Assembly: GCF_004664715.2 (NCBI RefSeq)
Contig: NC_051064.1
Location: forward strand, 110,417,740-110,481,739
Direction of reading: 5' to 3'
DNA: 64,000 bases
Source of the DNA: Peromyscus leucopus
Lineage: Eukaryota; Chordata; Mammalia; Rodentia; Cricetidae
Shown: positions 11,218 to 19,529 of the stretch, one piece after another
Numbering within the stretch: the stretch's first letter is position 1
Layout of the letters: every line of letters begins with the position of its first letter
Notes under the pieces: generated by a model
The model's database searches: none
What the model saw: the letters and a program-made list of their open reading frames with translations, nothing else
Told to the model about the DNA's origin: nothing
Position numbers and translations under genes: made by a program

Positions 11218-11604
11218 TGTAGACACGGAAGTTTCTCTGGCCCAGTGCCGGCCCCAAGGTCCGGACAAATCTCTCCCACCCGCAGTCTGCAGCCACTTAT
11301 AAAATAACCACTCAGAGGCTTATATTAATTATAAACTGTATGGCCTATGGCTTCAGCTTCTTGCTAGCTAGCTCTTATAACTTAAATTAACCCATTCCTA
11401 TTAATCTATATGTTACCATGTGGCTATGGCGTTACTGGTCTGCCTGTCTCTTGTTGCTCCATTGGCGGTGGCTGGCTTCTCACCCCCACTCTCCTTTCTT
11501 CTCCTGTCTCTTCAGTCCGAATGTCCTGCCTAACCTTATTCTGCCCCGCCATTGGCCCAACAGCTTTATTTATCAACCAATCAGAGCAACACATACTCAC
11601 AGCA
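11218..11604 (-). mobile_element. ERVK-type solo LTR (copy 2)
   Basis: This 387-bp element starts TG and ends CA (TGTAGACACGG to ACTCACAGCA). It is flanked by GGTGAT (11212-11217) and GGTGAC (11605-11610), a 6-bp target duplication with one change. On the minus strand it shows CCAAT-type boxes (TGATTGGTTG) and TATAAG, as expected of a promoter LTR. No internal retroviral sequence remains, so it is a solo LTR. Confidence 0.85.
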
Positions 11605-12807
11605 GGTGACAGGTTCCTGAGCGGGAGGACCAGGGAATCAGTGAAGGAGACAGGAAAGCTGGGGTCAGGAGGTCTTGCACAAGCTGTGCCTTATGCCGAG
11701 CGAATTTATTAAGAAATACAGCCTCTTAGATACGGTTCGCAGGGGGAATGGGCAGAGTCAGCCGAGATCTATCCCACGGTGGGATGAAGTCAGCAGGAAG
11801 CCAAGCAAGCAACATTCCACAGAAGGACAGAGGGAGCACACGGTGGCCTTGGGACTGATAACTCTGGCCTCTGCAGGGGAAAAAGCCAGGTTCCCAGGGA
11901 CCAAAACCTTACCTCCTTTGAGGCCCTGTCCCCAGTCCCAGACTGGACTTTGCCAAGTCTACCCCTGGGCAAGGACACAGATGTAGCGTTCTCGCTGCCC
12001 TTTCATCAGGGCTCCGAGAGAGCCTTAGATCCGTCTGGCTCCCAGCAGAGGCTTCTGGATTTGTTAGCGTTGTTTGAGAGGGCGCTATGTTATTTTATGA
12101 CACCCACCAACTCCCAAGTGTTAGCTTAAAACATCGGTGTTGTAGTTCTTGTTCATATTACAAATTCATCACAAGTTGGTAGGCAAGGGGTACTACCGGT
12201 TCAAAAATCTTTGTGGTCACCGTGTCAGAGGAAAAGACCTCTGGGGCATCTCACAGTGGCAACGAAGTCTGCAGCTGTAAATGCCTCATGGCATTCCTGC
12301 TCATAAGAACTCCCAAGGCCATGCCGACAGGCTACTTGAAAGGTGGGTGACAGGGCTCGGCTCAGCGTCAATGCATTGGTGGAAACAAACTGCATACACT
12401 CCTGTCCCCCCTTTTTACAGTTGAGGGACCATGCTGAGATTGAGTGACTTGTTCAGGCTCACCGGCTGTCTGCAGGGCACTGGGATGCATTTTCCCTGCT
12501 TTTGCTGCACTCCAAGCCGTCACGCGTGGCCCGTATACTCTCGAGTGTCCAACGGAAGAGCTCTGGTGCAGCCTCTCTCTCATACATGCGGATGAGATGC
12601 CGCTGGCCGTGCTCTTCACCTATGGGTCTCACTTGACCGTCTGTGTCAAAGGGTGAAAATCTGTGTGCGCAGCCTGGATGCACGCTTTGTTCATCTTACG
12701 TGGGTTTCCCCGAGGTTTGCTCTTCATTGGTTGTCCTCATGAGTTCTGACGCCCAAGAAGCAGACAGCGGAGCCGGCCCTGCCACATAGCCTCAATGAGT
12801 GCAACCT

Positions 12808-13125
12808 GGCCACGGGGAAGAGGGAGGAGCCTGAGCTTGCCTATCAGTGGACTGGCCACGGGGAAGAGGGAGGAGCCTGAGCTTGCCTATCAGTGGACTG
12901 GCCACGGGGAAGAGGGAGGAGCCTGAGCTTGCCTATCAGTGGACTGGCCATGGGAAGAGGGAGGAGCCTGAGCTTGCCTATCAGTGGACTGGCCATGGGA
13001 AGAGGGAGGAGCCTGAGCTTGCCTATCAGTGGACTGGCCATGGGAAGAGGGAGGAGCCTGAGCTTGCCTATCAGTGGACTGGCCATGGGAAGAGGGAGGA
13101 GCCTGAGCTTGCCTATCAGTGGACT
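12808..13125. repeat. 45/46-bp minisatellite, 7 units
   Basis: Seven head-to-tail units start at 12808, 12854, 12900, 12946, 12991, 13036 and 13081. The first three are 46 bp (GGCCACGGGGAAGAGGGAGG...) and the last four 45 bp (GGCCATGGGAAGAGGGAGG...). All contain AGCCTGAGCTTGCCTATCAG. Within each class the units are identical or nearly so, which points to recent amplification in two steps. The ORFs across it are artefacts. Confidence 0.97.
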
Positions 13126-13222
13126 GAACCTTTCAGAGTCTTCCCCTAGGCCTGGGGTGGCCTGCTCTGATCGCCGGAGTTTCAATTCCTTTTGCTCCAT
13201 TGACTAAATGTGGTTGCACATT

Positions 13223-13365
13223 ATTTTTCGAGACAGGGTTTCTCTGAGTAGCTTTGCGCCTTTCCTGGTACTCACTCTGTAGCCCAGGATGGCCTGGAAC
13301 TCACAGAGATTCGCTGGACTCTGCCTCTGCTGGGATTAAAGGTGTGTGCCACCATTGCCTGGCTT
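13223..13365 (-). repeat. B1 SINE
   Basis: TCGAGACAGGGTTTCTCTGAG, GTAGCTTTGCGCCTTTCCTGG and TGCTGGGATTAAAGGTGTGTG form an antisense B1 with the cricetid-type GCGCCTTTCCT block. A remnant of an older antisense B2 (ending CATCTCTCCAGCCCC) follows at about 13430-13469. Confidence 0.88.
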
Positions 13366-13481
13366 CTCCAGCCCTTTCTTGGTCACTTTTTAATTTTTTT
13401 CTATTAGTTACTTTTATATTTTTGTTTGTCAACCTAGTCTTTAACTACTGAGTCATCTCTCCAGCCCCCATTAGTCACTTT

Positions 13482-13677
13482 AATAATTTATTTATATCTT
13501 TTCATTGTATGTGCATTGGTGTTTTGCTTGTGTGTATGTCTGTGTGAGGGCGTCAGATCCCCTGGAACTGGGGTTACAGACAGTTGTGAGCTGACCTGTA
13601 GATGCTGGGAATTGAACCTGGGTCTTCTGGAAGAGCAGCCAGTGCTCCTAACCTCTGAGCCATCTCTCCAGCCTACT
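13482..13677 (-). repeat. B2 SINE with target-site duplication
   Basis: An antisense B2 (CCCCTGGAACTGGGGTTACAG, GATGCTGGGAATTGAACC, CTGAGCCATCTCTCCAGCC) lies between two copies of ATTAGTCACTTT at 13470-13481 and 13678-13689. Confidence 0.92.
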
Positions 13678-14598
13678 ATTAGTCACTTTTAAAAATCCTC
13701 TTTATTTCTTTATGACTAAAAATTATTTTGCTGTACTTTTGCTATTGCGTTTTTTAGCTCTTGAATTCCTTCTAGTTCAAATTCCATTTATGATTTTTCT
13801 TTTATTTTAATTTCTTCTCTAAATTCTATCACATAATTAATGAGCTTTTATAACACTCATTGGTGTGATTCTTTCACATCACATATGTTAGCTGATTTTA
13901 TTTTGTCCTGGGGGGGTGGGTTATAATTTCACATGTCTTGTGCACATTTTCTGAGTTGTCGCTTGTCTGAAGGGACACCCCTCCGTGTTCATTTTCCCAG
14001 GCAGGGAGAGAGAAAGACTTGGCCACTCTGGAGTGGCCGAGGAGTTCCTTACATCTGTTGTCACCTGATGGAGAGCCTGTGACTTTCTATGGTGTACCCG
14101 ATAATTTCTGAGCAAAACCTCATTCAATACAACATCTTACAAGGTGGTTTCGTGATTGGCAAGGAAACCTAGGGCTTGGTGCACATTAGGAAAGCTTCTG
14201 CTAACTCAGCCACACTCTGCCTTCAATGGTTATCTTTTTTAACATAGTATTTACATCTTCACCCCATCAACAGGATGTTGTGTGTTTTTATCCTTATTTT
14301 ACACTTGAAATAGAAGCTCAAAGAGGATCAAGATCCTGCACTTAACAAGTGTTACAGCTGGAGCTAAAAGCAAAATTCACCTTTCTTAGCAATAAAAGCC
14401 ATTAAAAAAAAGATTTCAATGAATTACTGAAATAAGTAATTAAGTATTAAGTATGAAGTATTAAGAAGGAGGCTGCAGTATCCTTTGATTTCACTTTTTA
14501 GAAGGGTGACATTCTGAAAAAAAAAGTGAAAAAACCAAATTTTCAGTTATTTCTAAATTTATAATATCCTCACTCACTCCCAGGGGCTAGTACAGCTT

Positions 14599-14727
14599 TA
14601 TTTGAAGAAAAGAAAAAGAAAAAAGGAAGGAAGGAGGGAGGGAAAGAAAGAAAAAGCAAAGGAGGGAAAGAAATAAAGGGAAGGAAAGAAGGAAGCAAGG
14701 AAAGAAAGTAAGAAAGAAAGAAGGCAG
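14599..14727. repeat. purine (GGAA/GAAA)n tract
   Basis: Almost every base from 14599 to about 14727 is A or G, built from AAAG, GGAA and GGGA units. It abuts the B2 at 14728 and lies about 300 bp from the Ndc1 promoter core. Such tracts can adopt triplex structures; no such activity is shown here. Confidence 0.85.
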
Positions 14728-14896
14728 GCAGGCTGGAGAGACGGCTCAGTGGTTAGGAGCACTGGCTGTTCTTCCAGAGGTCCTGAGTTCAATTCCCAGC
14801 AACCACATGGTGGCTCACAACCGTCTATAATGAGATCTGGTGCCCTCTTCTGGCATGCAGGCAGAACACTGTATACATAAAAAAAAAAAAAAAAAA
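14728..14896 (+). repeat. B2 SINE adjoining the Ndc1 promoter
   Basis: GGCTGGAGAGACGGCTCAGTGG (tRNA-like head with the A box), GAGTTCAATTCCCAGCAACC (B box region), CAGAACACTGTATACATAAAAA and an 18-base A-tail form a complete sense B2. Its A-tail ends only 2 bp before the first ACTACA promoter motif. The 3' end TATACATAAAA is typical of B2. Confidence 0.92.
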
Positions 14897-14898
14897 GG

Positions 14899-14917
14899 AC
14901 TACAGTTCCCAGCATGC
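14899..14917 (+). promoter_or_regulatory. ACTACA motif 1 (ZNF143/THAP11-type site)
   Basis: ACTACAGTTCCCAGCATGC matches the conserved ACTACAnnTCCCAnnATGC promoter element bound by ZNF143 with THAP11/HCFC1. It begins 2 bp after the B2 A-tail. Confidence 0.8.
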
Positions 14918-14944
14918 TTCACGTTGCATCTCGAGCCTGTACTT

Positions 14945-14961
14945 TGGAACTCCAAGTTCCA
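14945..14961. promoter_or_regulatory. 17-bp perfect inverted repeat in the promoter
   Basis: TGGAACT-CCA-AGTTCCA is a perfect 7-bp inverted repeat with a 3-bp spacer. The geometry resembles nuclear-receptor IR3 sites, but the half-sites are not a good consensus. A role is only suggested by its position between the two ACTACA motifs. Confidence 0.4.
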
Positions 14962-15017
14962 GAGTGCAACGCTCCTCCTCCTCCTCCTCCTCCTTTTGGG
15001 TCACTGGGGTCGTCGAG

Positions 15018-15036
15018 ACTACAGTTCCCAGCATGC
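15018..15036 (+). promoter_or_regulatory. ACTACA motif 2 (ZNF143/THAP11-type site)
   Basis: A second copy identical over all 19 bases to the one at 14899, in the same orientation and 119 bp downstream. The sequence just before each copy differs, so only the site itself is shared. Confidence 0.85.
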
Positions 15037-15329
15037 AGCACCGCCGCCCTTTGCTTTTGGCGCCCCGATGGACCCTGCTTCGGAAAGACGTTTTGGGCTC
15101 CAGACGTCGGTTCCCTGAGTCACAACCCCCCTGGAGGCATGTGGCTATGAGGCAGTTCTGGCCGGCCGAGCCTGCTCAGAAGAAGCCGCAGGGAGACGGC
15201 CTGGCGGCTGTGCAGGGCTCTGCGCAGGCAGTGTTTCGGGCAGCCCCAGCTGGGTCCTCCCGGGGCTTTCCTGCCTTTGAACAGTGGTGGCGGGCGTGCA
15301 CTCCGTTCCCGGCACGCTTGAGAGCAGGG

Positions 15330-15339
15330 GCCGCCATCT
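15330..15339 (+). promoter_or_regulatory. YY1-like site next to the start codon
   Basis: GCCGCCATCT is the complement of the AGATGGCGGC core bound by YY1. It ends 2 bp before ATG 15342. YY1 sites close to the start codon are common in housekeeping genes and often mark transcription start regions. Confidence 0.55.
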
Positions 15340-15341
15340 CC

Positions 15342-15398
15342 ATGGCCACGGCTGCGAGTGGGCCCTGCGTCGGCGGGGCGCGGGACATCCTTTGGCGC
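15342..15398 (+). CDS. Ndc1: Ndc1 exon 1 (residues 1-19)
   Basis: It encodes MATAASGPCVGGARDILWR. The start is chosen by similarity to the known NDC1 N-terminus. Its context is CATCTCC|ATGG: G at +4 but T at -3, so not optimal. The donor is CGC|GTGAGT, phase 0. An in-frame ATG at 15147 without an intervening stop is an alternative start, discussed in the findings. Confidence 0.95.
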
Positions 15399-16327
15399 GT
15401 GAGTGAGCGCGCGGTGACACTCACTGCCTCCTTGTGGCTGGGCGGGCAGGCTCTGGCCGTGCGGTGCGCCTGGCTGGAAGTGGCCTGTCTTCCGGCGGTT
15501 TAGGAACAGCGCGTAGGGACCTGACCACCTGGGGGATTGGGTGCAAGGGTGTGGGGGTGTCTTCAGTGGAAGTTAGGTTTGGGGTGTTGATCTGGAGTCC
15601 AAAGTGGAAGTTGGTCAGCACGGGTGGGATGAGTCTCATGGAAATTGGGACACGTTAGGAAAGATGTAGCGCAAAATGTTAGTGATTCGAACTGCTGCAT
15701 AATGCCTTGGTCCTAAGGGTTACGAAATGGGGATGGGTGCCCTGTGCTACAAGAATGTGGTGTGGCCTTAGCAGACGCGGAGCTTATTATATATTCTTGG
15801 TTTAAGACTGCCCCATGCATCGATTCTCTGTGTGGACGTGGAAGAGAATAGAAGTAAAGATTCTTTTTCGAATAGTGTTTCTACCTGGATGTCCTGTAAT
15901 CTATCCCAGGCTAAAAATAAGATATTTAGGTCTGTTTGTTAACCACCTGTATCACTAGTCACAGTAAATCGTGTAGAATTTATTCCCATTTTTTTCTTTC
16001 CGTACACACACACACCACTAACCAGCTAGTTAGTGTGTGTGTGTGTTGTGTTAGTGAGCATGTGTGTGCATTCACCCCCACCTTAAATACACTTGATGTT
16101 ACACTTGACTCTGGACCCATCAGTTAGTTCCCTGACAGTGCGAGGTTCTGTAGTGGTATGTGACATTAGAGATAGTGGCAGCCATTGGGTTTCTCTGTAA
16201 CTGCATGGACTGTGATTTGGGTATAAATAGTAGTGGTTAATGTTAGTAGCCTCTATGCAAAGGCAGGATTTGCAGAGCTGAGTTCGTGTGACTGACTTCA
16301 TGATTGAGGAGTTCTGTTCGATTTTAG
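15399..16327 (+). other. Ndc1: Ndc1 intron 1
   Basis: The first 100-150 bp remain CpG-rich. Near 16004-16046 a (CA)n run, CACTAAC, a short loop, GTTAGTG and a (TG)n run form a strong inverted repeat. No SINE is visible in this 929-bp intron. Confidence 0.9.
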
Positions 16328-16448
16328 GTTTTGGGTTGGAGGATAGTTACAAGCATCATTTGGTCGGTGTTGCTTCTACCTGTCTGTACCACAGCCTTTA
16401 TAATCTTCAGCAGCGTCGATTTATTCCATCCTATACAGTGGCTGTCAG
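16328..16448 (+). CDS. Ndc1: Ndc1 exon 2 (residues 20-60), TM1
   Basis: It encodes [18 protein letters not shown] and on to [10 protein letters not shown], including the first hydrophobic span. Acceptor ATTTTAG, donor TCAG|GTAAGT. It ends in phase 1, and the split codon gives Asp with exon 3. Confidence 0.96.
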
Positions 16449-16623
16449 GTAAGTGGCAATTTCCAGTTACTGTCTATAAATTGACACATCAAAACATTCA
16501 CTTTGAGATAAGGTAAAGGCACCCCCTGCATGACATAAACTGCCATTTTGTTATATAAAAACCAGTAAGTGTGCCAGAGATTTTGTATGATGACAGAATG
16601 AAAAGGTCATTAGAAGGCTACAG

Positions 16624-16740
16624 GAGTAGCTAGGTATGGTAGTGTACACCTGCAGGCCCAGTGACACTTGGGAGGCAGAGGCAGGACAATCTGAGTTCAA
16701 GGCCAGTCTGGGACATACAGTGAGAAAAAGAAAAAGACAC
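16624..16740 (+). repeat. old B1 SINE
   Basis: AGCTAGGTATGGTAGTGTACACC and TTGGGAGGCAGAGGCAGGAC, then AAGGCCAGTCTGGGACATACAG, give a sense B1 of fair divergence with an AAAAAG tail. Confidence 0.75.
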
Positions 16741-16789
16741 CACACCAATAAAGACTTACCCCTTTGTCTTTCCCTTTAACAAAATAAGT

Positions 16790-16977
16790 TTTTTTTAAAC
16801 GTGTATAAATATTTTACCTGTATGTATGTATGTTCATCTCATGCATGCCTGATGCCTATGGATCTCCTGAAGCTAGAGTTGCAGAGGGTTGTGAGCCACC
16901 ATGTGGGTGCTGAGAGCTGAACCCGGGTCCTTTGGAAGAGCAGCAAGCGCTCTTAACTGCTGAGCCATCTCTAGCCC
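16790..16977 (-). repeat. B2 SINE
   Basis: GTGAGCCACCATGTGGGTGC, GAACCCGGGTCCTTTGGAAGAGC and ACTGCTGAGCCATCTCTAGCC in order, an antisense B2 with its poly-T at the left. Confidence 0.85.
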
Positions 16978-17158
16978 CATTTCATTTCCTTTTTTTTGTT
17001 TGTTTGTTTGTCTTTCCTTTTTGACAAATATATTGATTTTTTTTTTATCTTTTAAAGAAAGAGTACTGTCCCTGTCATCTATCTAAAATTGTAGATAGAA
17101 ACTGTGACCTATATTCTTAAAAAAAAGAAAAATGTCTAAACTAGCTGGTTAGTGGCAC

Positions 17159-17321
17159 TTTTTTTTTTTTTTCCTTTTTTCTTGAGACAAGGTTTCTCTG
17201 TGTAACAGACCTGGTTGTCCTGGAACTCACTCTGTAGTACAGGCTGGCCTCGAACTCACAGAGATCCGCCTGCCTCTGCCTCCTGAGTGCTGGGATTAAA
17301 GGTACATGCCACCACTACCCT
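17159..17321 (-). repeat. B1 SINE nested in an older B1
   Basis: An antisense B1 starts with a T run and GAGACAAGGTTTCTCTGTG. Copies of GTTAGTGGCAC flank it at 17148-17158 and 17322-17332. The duplicated target belongs to a B1-like unit in sense orientation that resumes at CATTCTTATAGCCCAACTC and runs to about 17430, so one SINE has inserted into another. Confidence 0.9.
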
Positions 17322-17621
17322 GTTAGTGGCACATTCTTATAGCCCAACTCTTAGGAGGCTGTGGCAGGAGGTGCTGGAGTTCTAGGCCAGCCTGGGATAC
17401 ATATGGAGTAACTATTTCAAAAAGCAATAAGTGACGAAGCAAAAACTATATAAATATTTAAAGAATACTTCATTCTTACATTGTGACCAGCAAAGATAAG
17501 AGAGGCCCAAAATAGAGAGTGACAGGGAAGACGTAGGAAAGTCTGCCGAGGAAGAAAAGATGGAAGCAGGCTGAAATGTTTGTTGGATTCTTCGGGTGGA
17601 AAATAACACGATGATGTTCAG

Positions 17622-17905
17622 GAGCAGATGGGTGGCTGAGTAGGTAAAGTGCTTGCTGCTGAAGCGTGAGGATCTGAGTTTAGATCCTCAGCACGCACAT
17701 AAAGCCAGGTGGGTGACATGCAAAAGCCAGGTGTGTGACATGCATCATAACCTCAGCATTGTGCTGGGGCTCGTTGGTCAGCCAGCCAGCTGGAGAGCTC
17801 TGGGTTCAGTGAGAGACCTTAGGTCAAAGCGTAAGATGGAGAGCAACAGAGGAAGAGACTTTCACGTGTGCACGCATGAGCAAGCACACCCACACAAAAA
17901 TAATT
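17622..17905 (+). repeat. B3A-type SINE
   Basis: AGATGGGTGGCTGAGTAGG and AAAGTGCTTGCTGCTGAAGC form the tRNA-like head. GTTGGTCAGCCAGCCAG and GAGAGACCTTAGGTC make up the middle and a CA-rich end follows. A direct duplication of AAAGCCAGGTG(T/G)GTGACATGC occurs inside it near 17700-17745. Confidence 0.6.
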
Positions 17906-18162
17906 CAAAACCATCAGTGATTCATTGAAAGGTCGCTGTTGGCTTCTATCAGTTGTAGCCGTTACTGTGTGCCAGGCCCGAAGTATACCACCTCTTTCCT
18001 ATAGTGCCACATAGTGAGGTGGTGTGTGTGCTTTGTAAATAGAACACTAAGGTTCAGGTTAAAATAATCTGTTCAACATCCAGCTAGTAAGTGACTGAAG
18101 TCTCTGTCTTCAAATTTGTTTTCCCATAGTATGACATAATAGATAGTTTTCAAAAAAGTTTA

Positions 18163-18308
18163 AGCTGGGCGGTGGTGGCACATACCTTGAATCTCAGCAC
18201 TCAGGAGGCAGGTGTCAATGAGTTTGAGGCCAGCCAGGGCTACAGAGCGAGTTCCAGGATATCCAGAGCTGTTACGTAGAGAAACCCTGCCTTGAAAAAG
18301 AAATTAAA
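18163..18308 (+). repeat. B1 SINE
   Basis: AGCTGGGCGGTGGTGGCACA, TCTCAGCACTCAGGAGGCAG and AGAGAAACCCTGCCTTGAAA give a sense B1 with an A-rich tail. Confidence 0.87.
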
Positions 18309-19139
18309 AAACATAAATATTGTCAAACTAGGTTTTGCAATCTTGAAAGTATTCCCTAAAATTAAAAAACACGAATTACTTTGGGCGATTTTTTTCTCAA
18401 CAATATCTTCCTTTATTTTTCTTTTATAAGAACCTTCCAGTTAGAGTCTTACATTGTTTGGCCTTGGGAAGTATTGCTGCTAATCGATAGAGTCATGCTT
18501 TTGTTGATGGGTCTATCTGCCGAGTCACACAGGACTGGTAAAATGAGCCAGCGAGCCAGTGCAGAGACGGCAGCTGATTAGCTGTGGAGGCTTAGGAAAA
18601 CTGCAATTAATTTTGGACTCTGAATTCTGCTTGGAAAAATAATTGCTTTCATTAAGTGAGTCTGTTCAGCAAACATGTCCCATGTCTCTTTCTTTTGTTC
18701 ATATTTTTACATAGTAACATACATAGTTTAAACTTGGAAGCATGTTGGTTGTTGAGTTACTCTGAAATGCAATGTTTTGGTTTTTAGCGAGGACATCGTT
18801 GGGTTTTGTTATTTAGACCATCCATGTAACTTTGACTTTAGCTGTAGGCACTAATTGCATTTACTAAGTAGAGTTTAAAAATACTGTTTACATTTTGAAA
18901 AGAAACTTGGTATGTTGCTGTGGCAGCTTTCACATGAAATGTTTGCATATGTCTGTATGTTCTCTGTTACTAACATCTGTGTTGTTTAAAGAAGTTCTAA
19001 TACCATTCTTCAGTACCCAGAACAAAGTCTCAACAACTCACTTGGGAGCTTTTGTGTGGATGTCCTGTTGTAAGCAGTGCACAAATAAATTCTTAAAGAG
19101 AGAAACAGGCCCACTTTTAGAGTTAAAACTGCACTTGTG

Positions 19140-19335
19140 GAGTCTGCTGAGACGGCTCAGTGGTCAAGGGTGCTTGCTGTGAATCATGGGGGCCAGGGTT
19201 GGATCCCAACACACACGGAAGAAACCAGGTGTTTCACAGATGCCTGAAACTCCAGCTCCGAGGGACCCAGTGTCCTGTGCTGTGTCCACAGGTCCACATA
19301 CATTCCCACAGACATCTGTGCACACAAAGTTGAAA
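19140..19335 (+). repeat. tRNA-derived SINE (B3/B4-like)
   Basis: GTCTGCTGAGACGGCTCAGTGG is a tRNA-like head and GGTTGGATCCCAACACACACGG marks the B box part. The rest is diverged, so the subfamily is not clear. It lies about 95 bp upstream of exon 3. Confidence 0.55.
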
Positions 19336-19427
19336 GCACTGGTTGTGGTTTGAACTCTTGTATTGCAGTGTGCGACACAACTCTAGGACTGAGTAGGCTT
19401 CACTAACTCCTTTCTCTTGTGTTTCAG

Positions 19428-19529
19428 ATTCTTTCAATGACTTATGCAGTTCCCATGTAATCTTCTACCTCCTGCTGCTGTCAGTGGTGATTATAATAAT
19501 AAGTATTTTCAATGTGGAGTTCTACACAG
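19428..19529 (+). CDS. Ndc1: Ndc1 exon 3 (residues 60-94), TM2
   Basis: It encodes [18 protein letters not shown] and continues to NVEFYT, holding the second hydrophobic span. Acceptor GTTTCAG; donor CACAG|GTTGGT, weaker than most others here. Phase 1 on both sides, so the 102-nt exon is symmetric and could be skipped in frame. Confidence 0.96.

Larger units (their letters stand above)
4311..14896. other. Yipf1-Ndc1 intergenic region
   Basis: No coding gene is recognisable here. Content in order: L2 relic (4640-5010), 30-bp minisatellite (5641-6060), MIR-like fragment (about 6060-6195), a long stretch without clear repeats (about 6200-8640), B3 (8655-8822), B1 (8951-9093), L1 3'-end piece (9105-9205), 7SL/B1-like pieces (about 10045-10125 and 10230-10345), B2 (10490-10715), two ERVK-type LTRs, a MIR-like piece (12408-12480), a 45/46-bp minisatellite, B1 and B2 copies (13223-13677), a MIR-like piece (14275-14370), a purine tract and a B2 next to the Ndc1 promoter. 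I see nothing nameable in 9430-10030, 11605-12400 and 13690-14270. Confidence 0.7.
14897..15341 (+). promoter_or_regulatory. Ndc1: Ndc1 CpG-rich promoter and 5' UTR region
   Basis: The sequence turns from A/T- and SINE-rich to G+C- and CpG-rich from about 15000 to 15500, covering the Ndc1 start codon. It holds two 19-bp ACTACA motifs, a (CTC)n run at about 14971-14994 and a YY1-like GCCGCCATCT at 15330-15339. No TATA box is apparent. These features fit a housekeeping CpG-island promoter. The transcription start is not defined by sequence alone; I expect it downstream of 15036. Confidence 0.8.
16449..19427 (+). other. Ndc1: Ndc1 intron 2
   Basis: It holds B1 (16624-16740), B2 (16790-16977), a B1 nested in an older B1-like unit (17148-17430), B3 (17622-17905), a MIR-like fragment (about 17955-18105), B1 (18163-18308) and a B3/B4-like SINE (19140-19335). 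The stretch 18310-19135 shows nothing I recognise. Confidence 0.85.

Noticed and set aside
12844..13207. ORFs of 100-118 codons with repeats such as LIGKLRLLPLP
   Set aside because: These are translations of the 45/46-bp minisatellite, not genes.
14964..15503. 179-codon ORF over the Ndc1 promoter
   Set aside because: Its first codon is GTG, not ATG, and it reads through the exon 1 donor. Only the in-frame part from ATG 15147 is kept as a finding.
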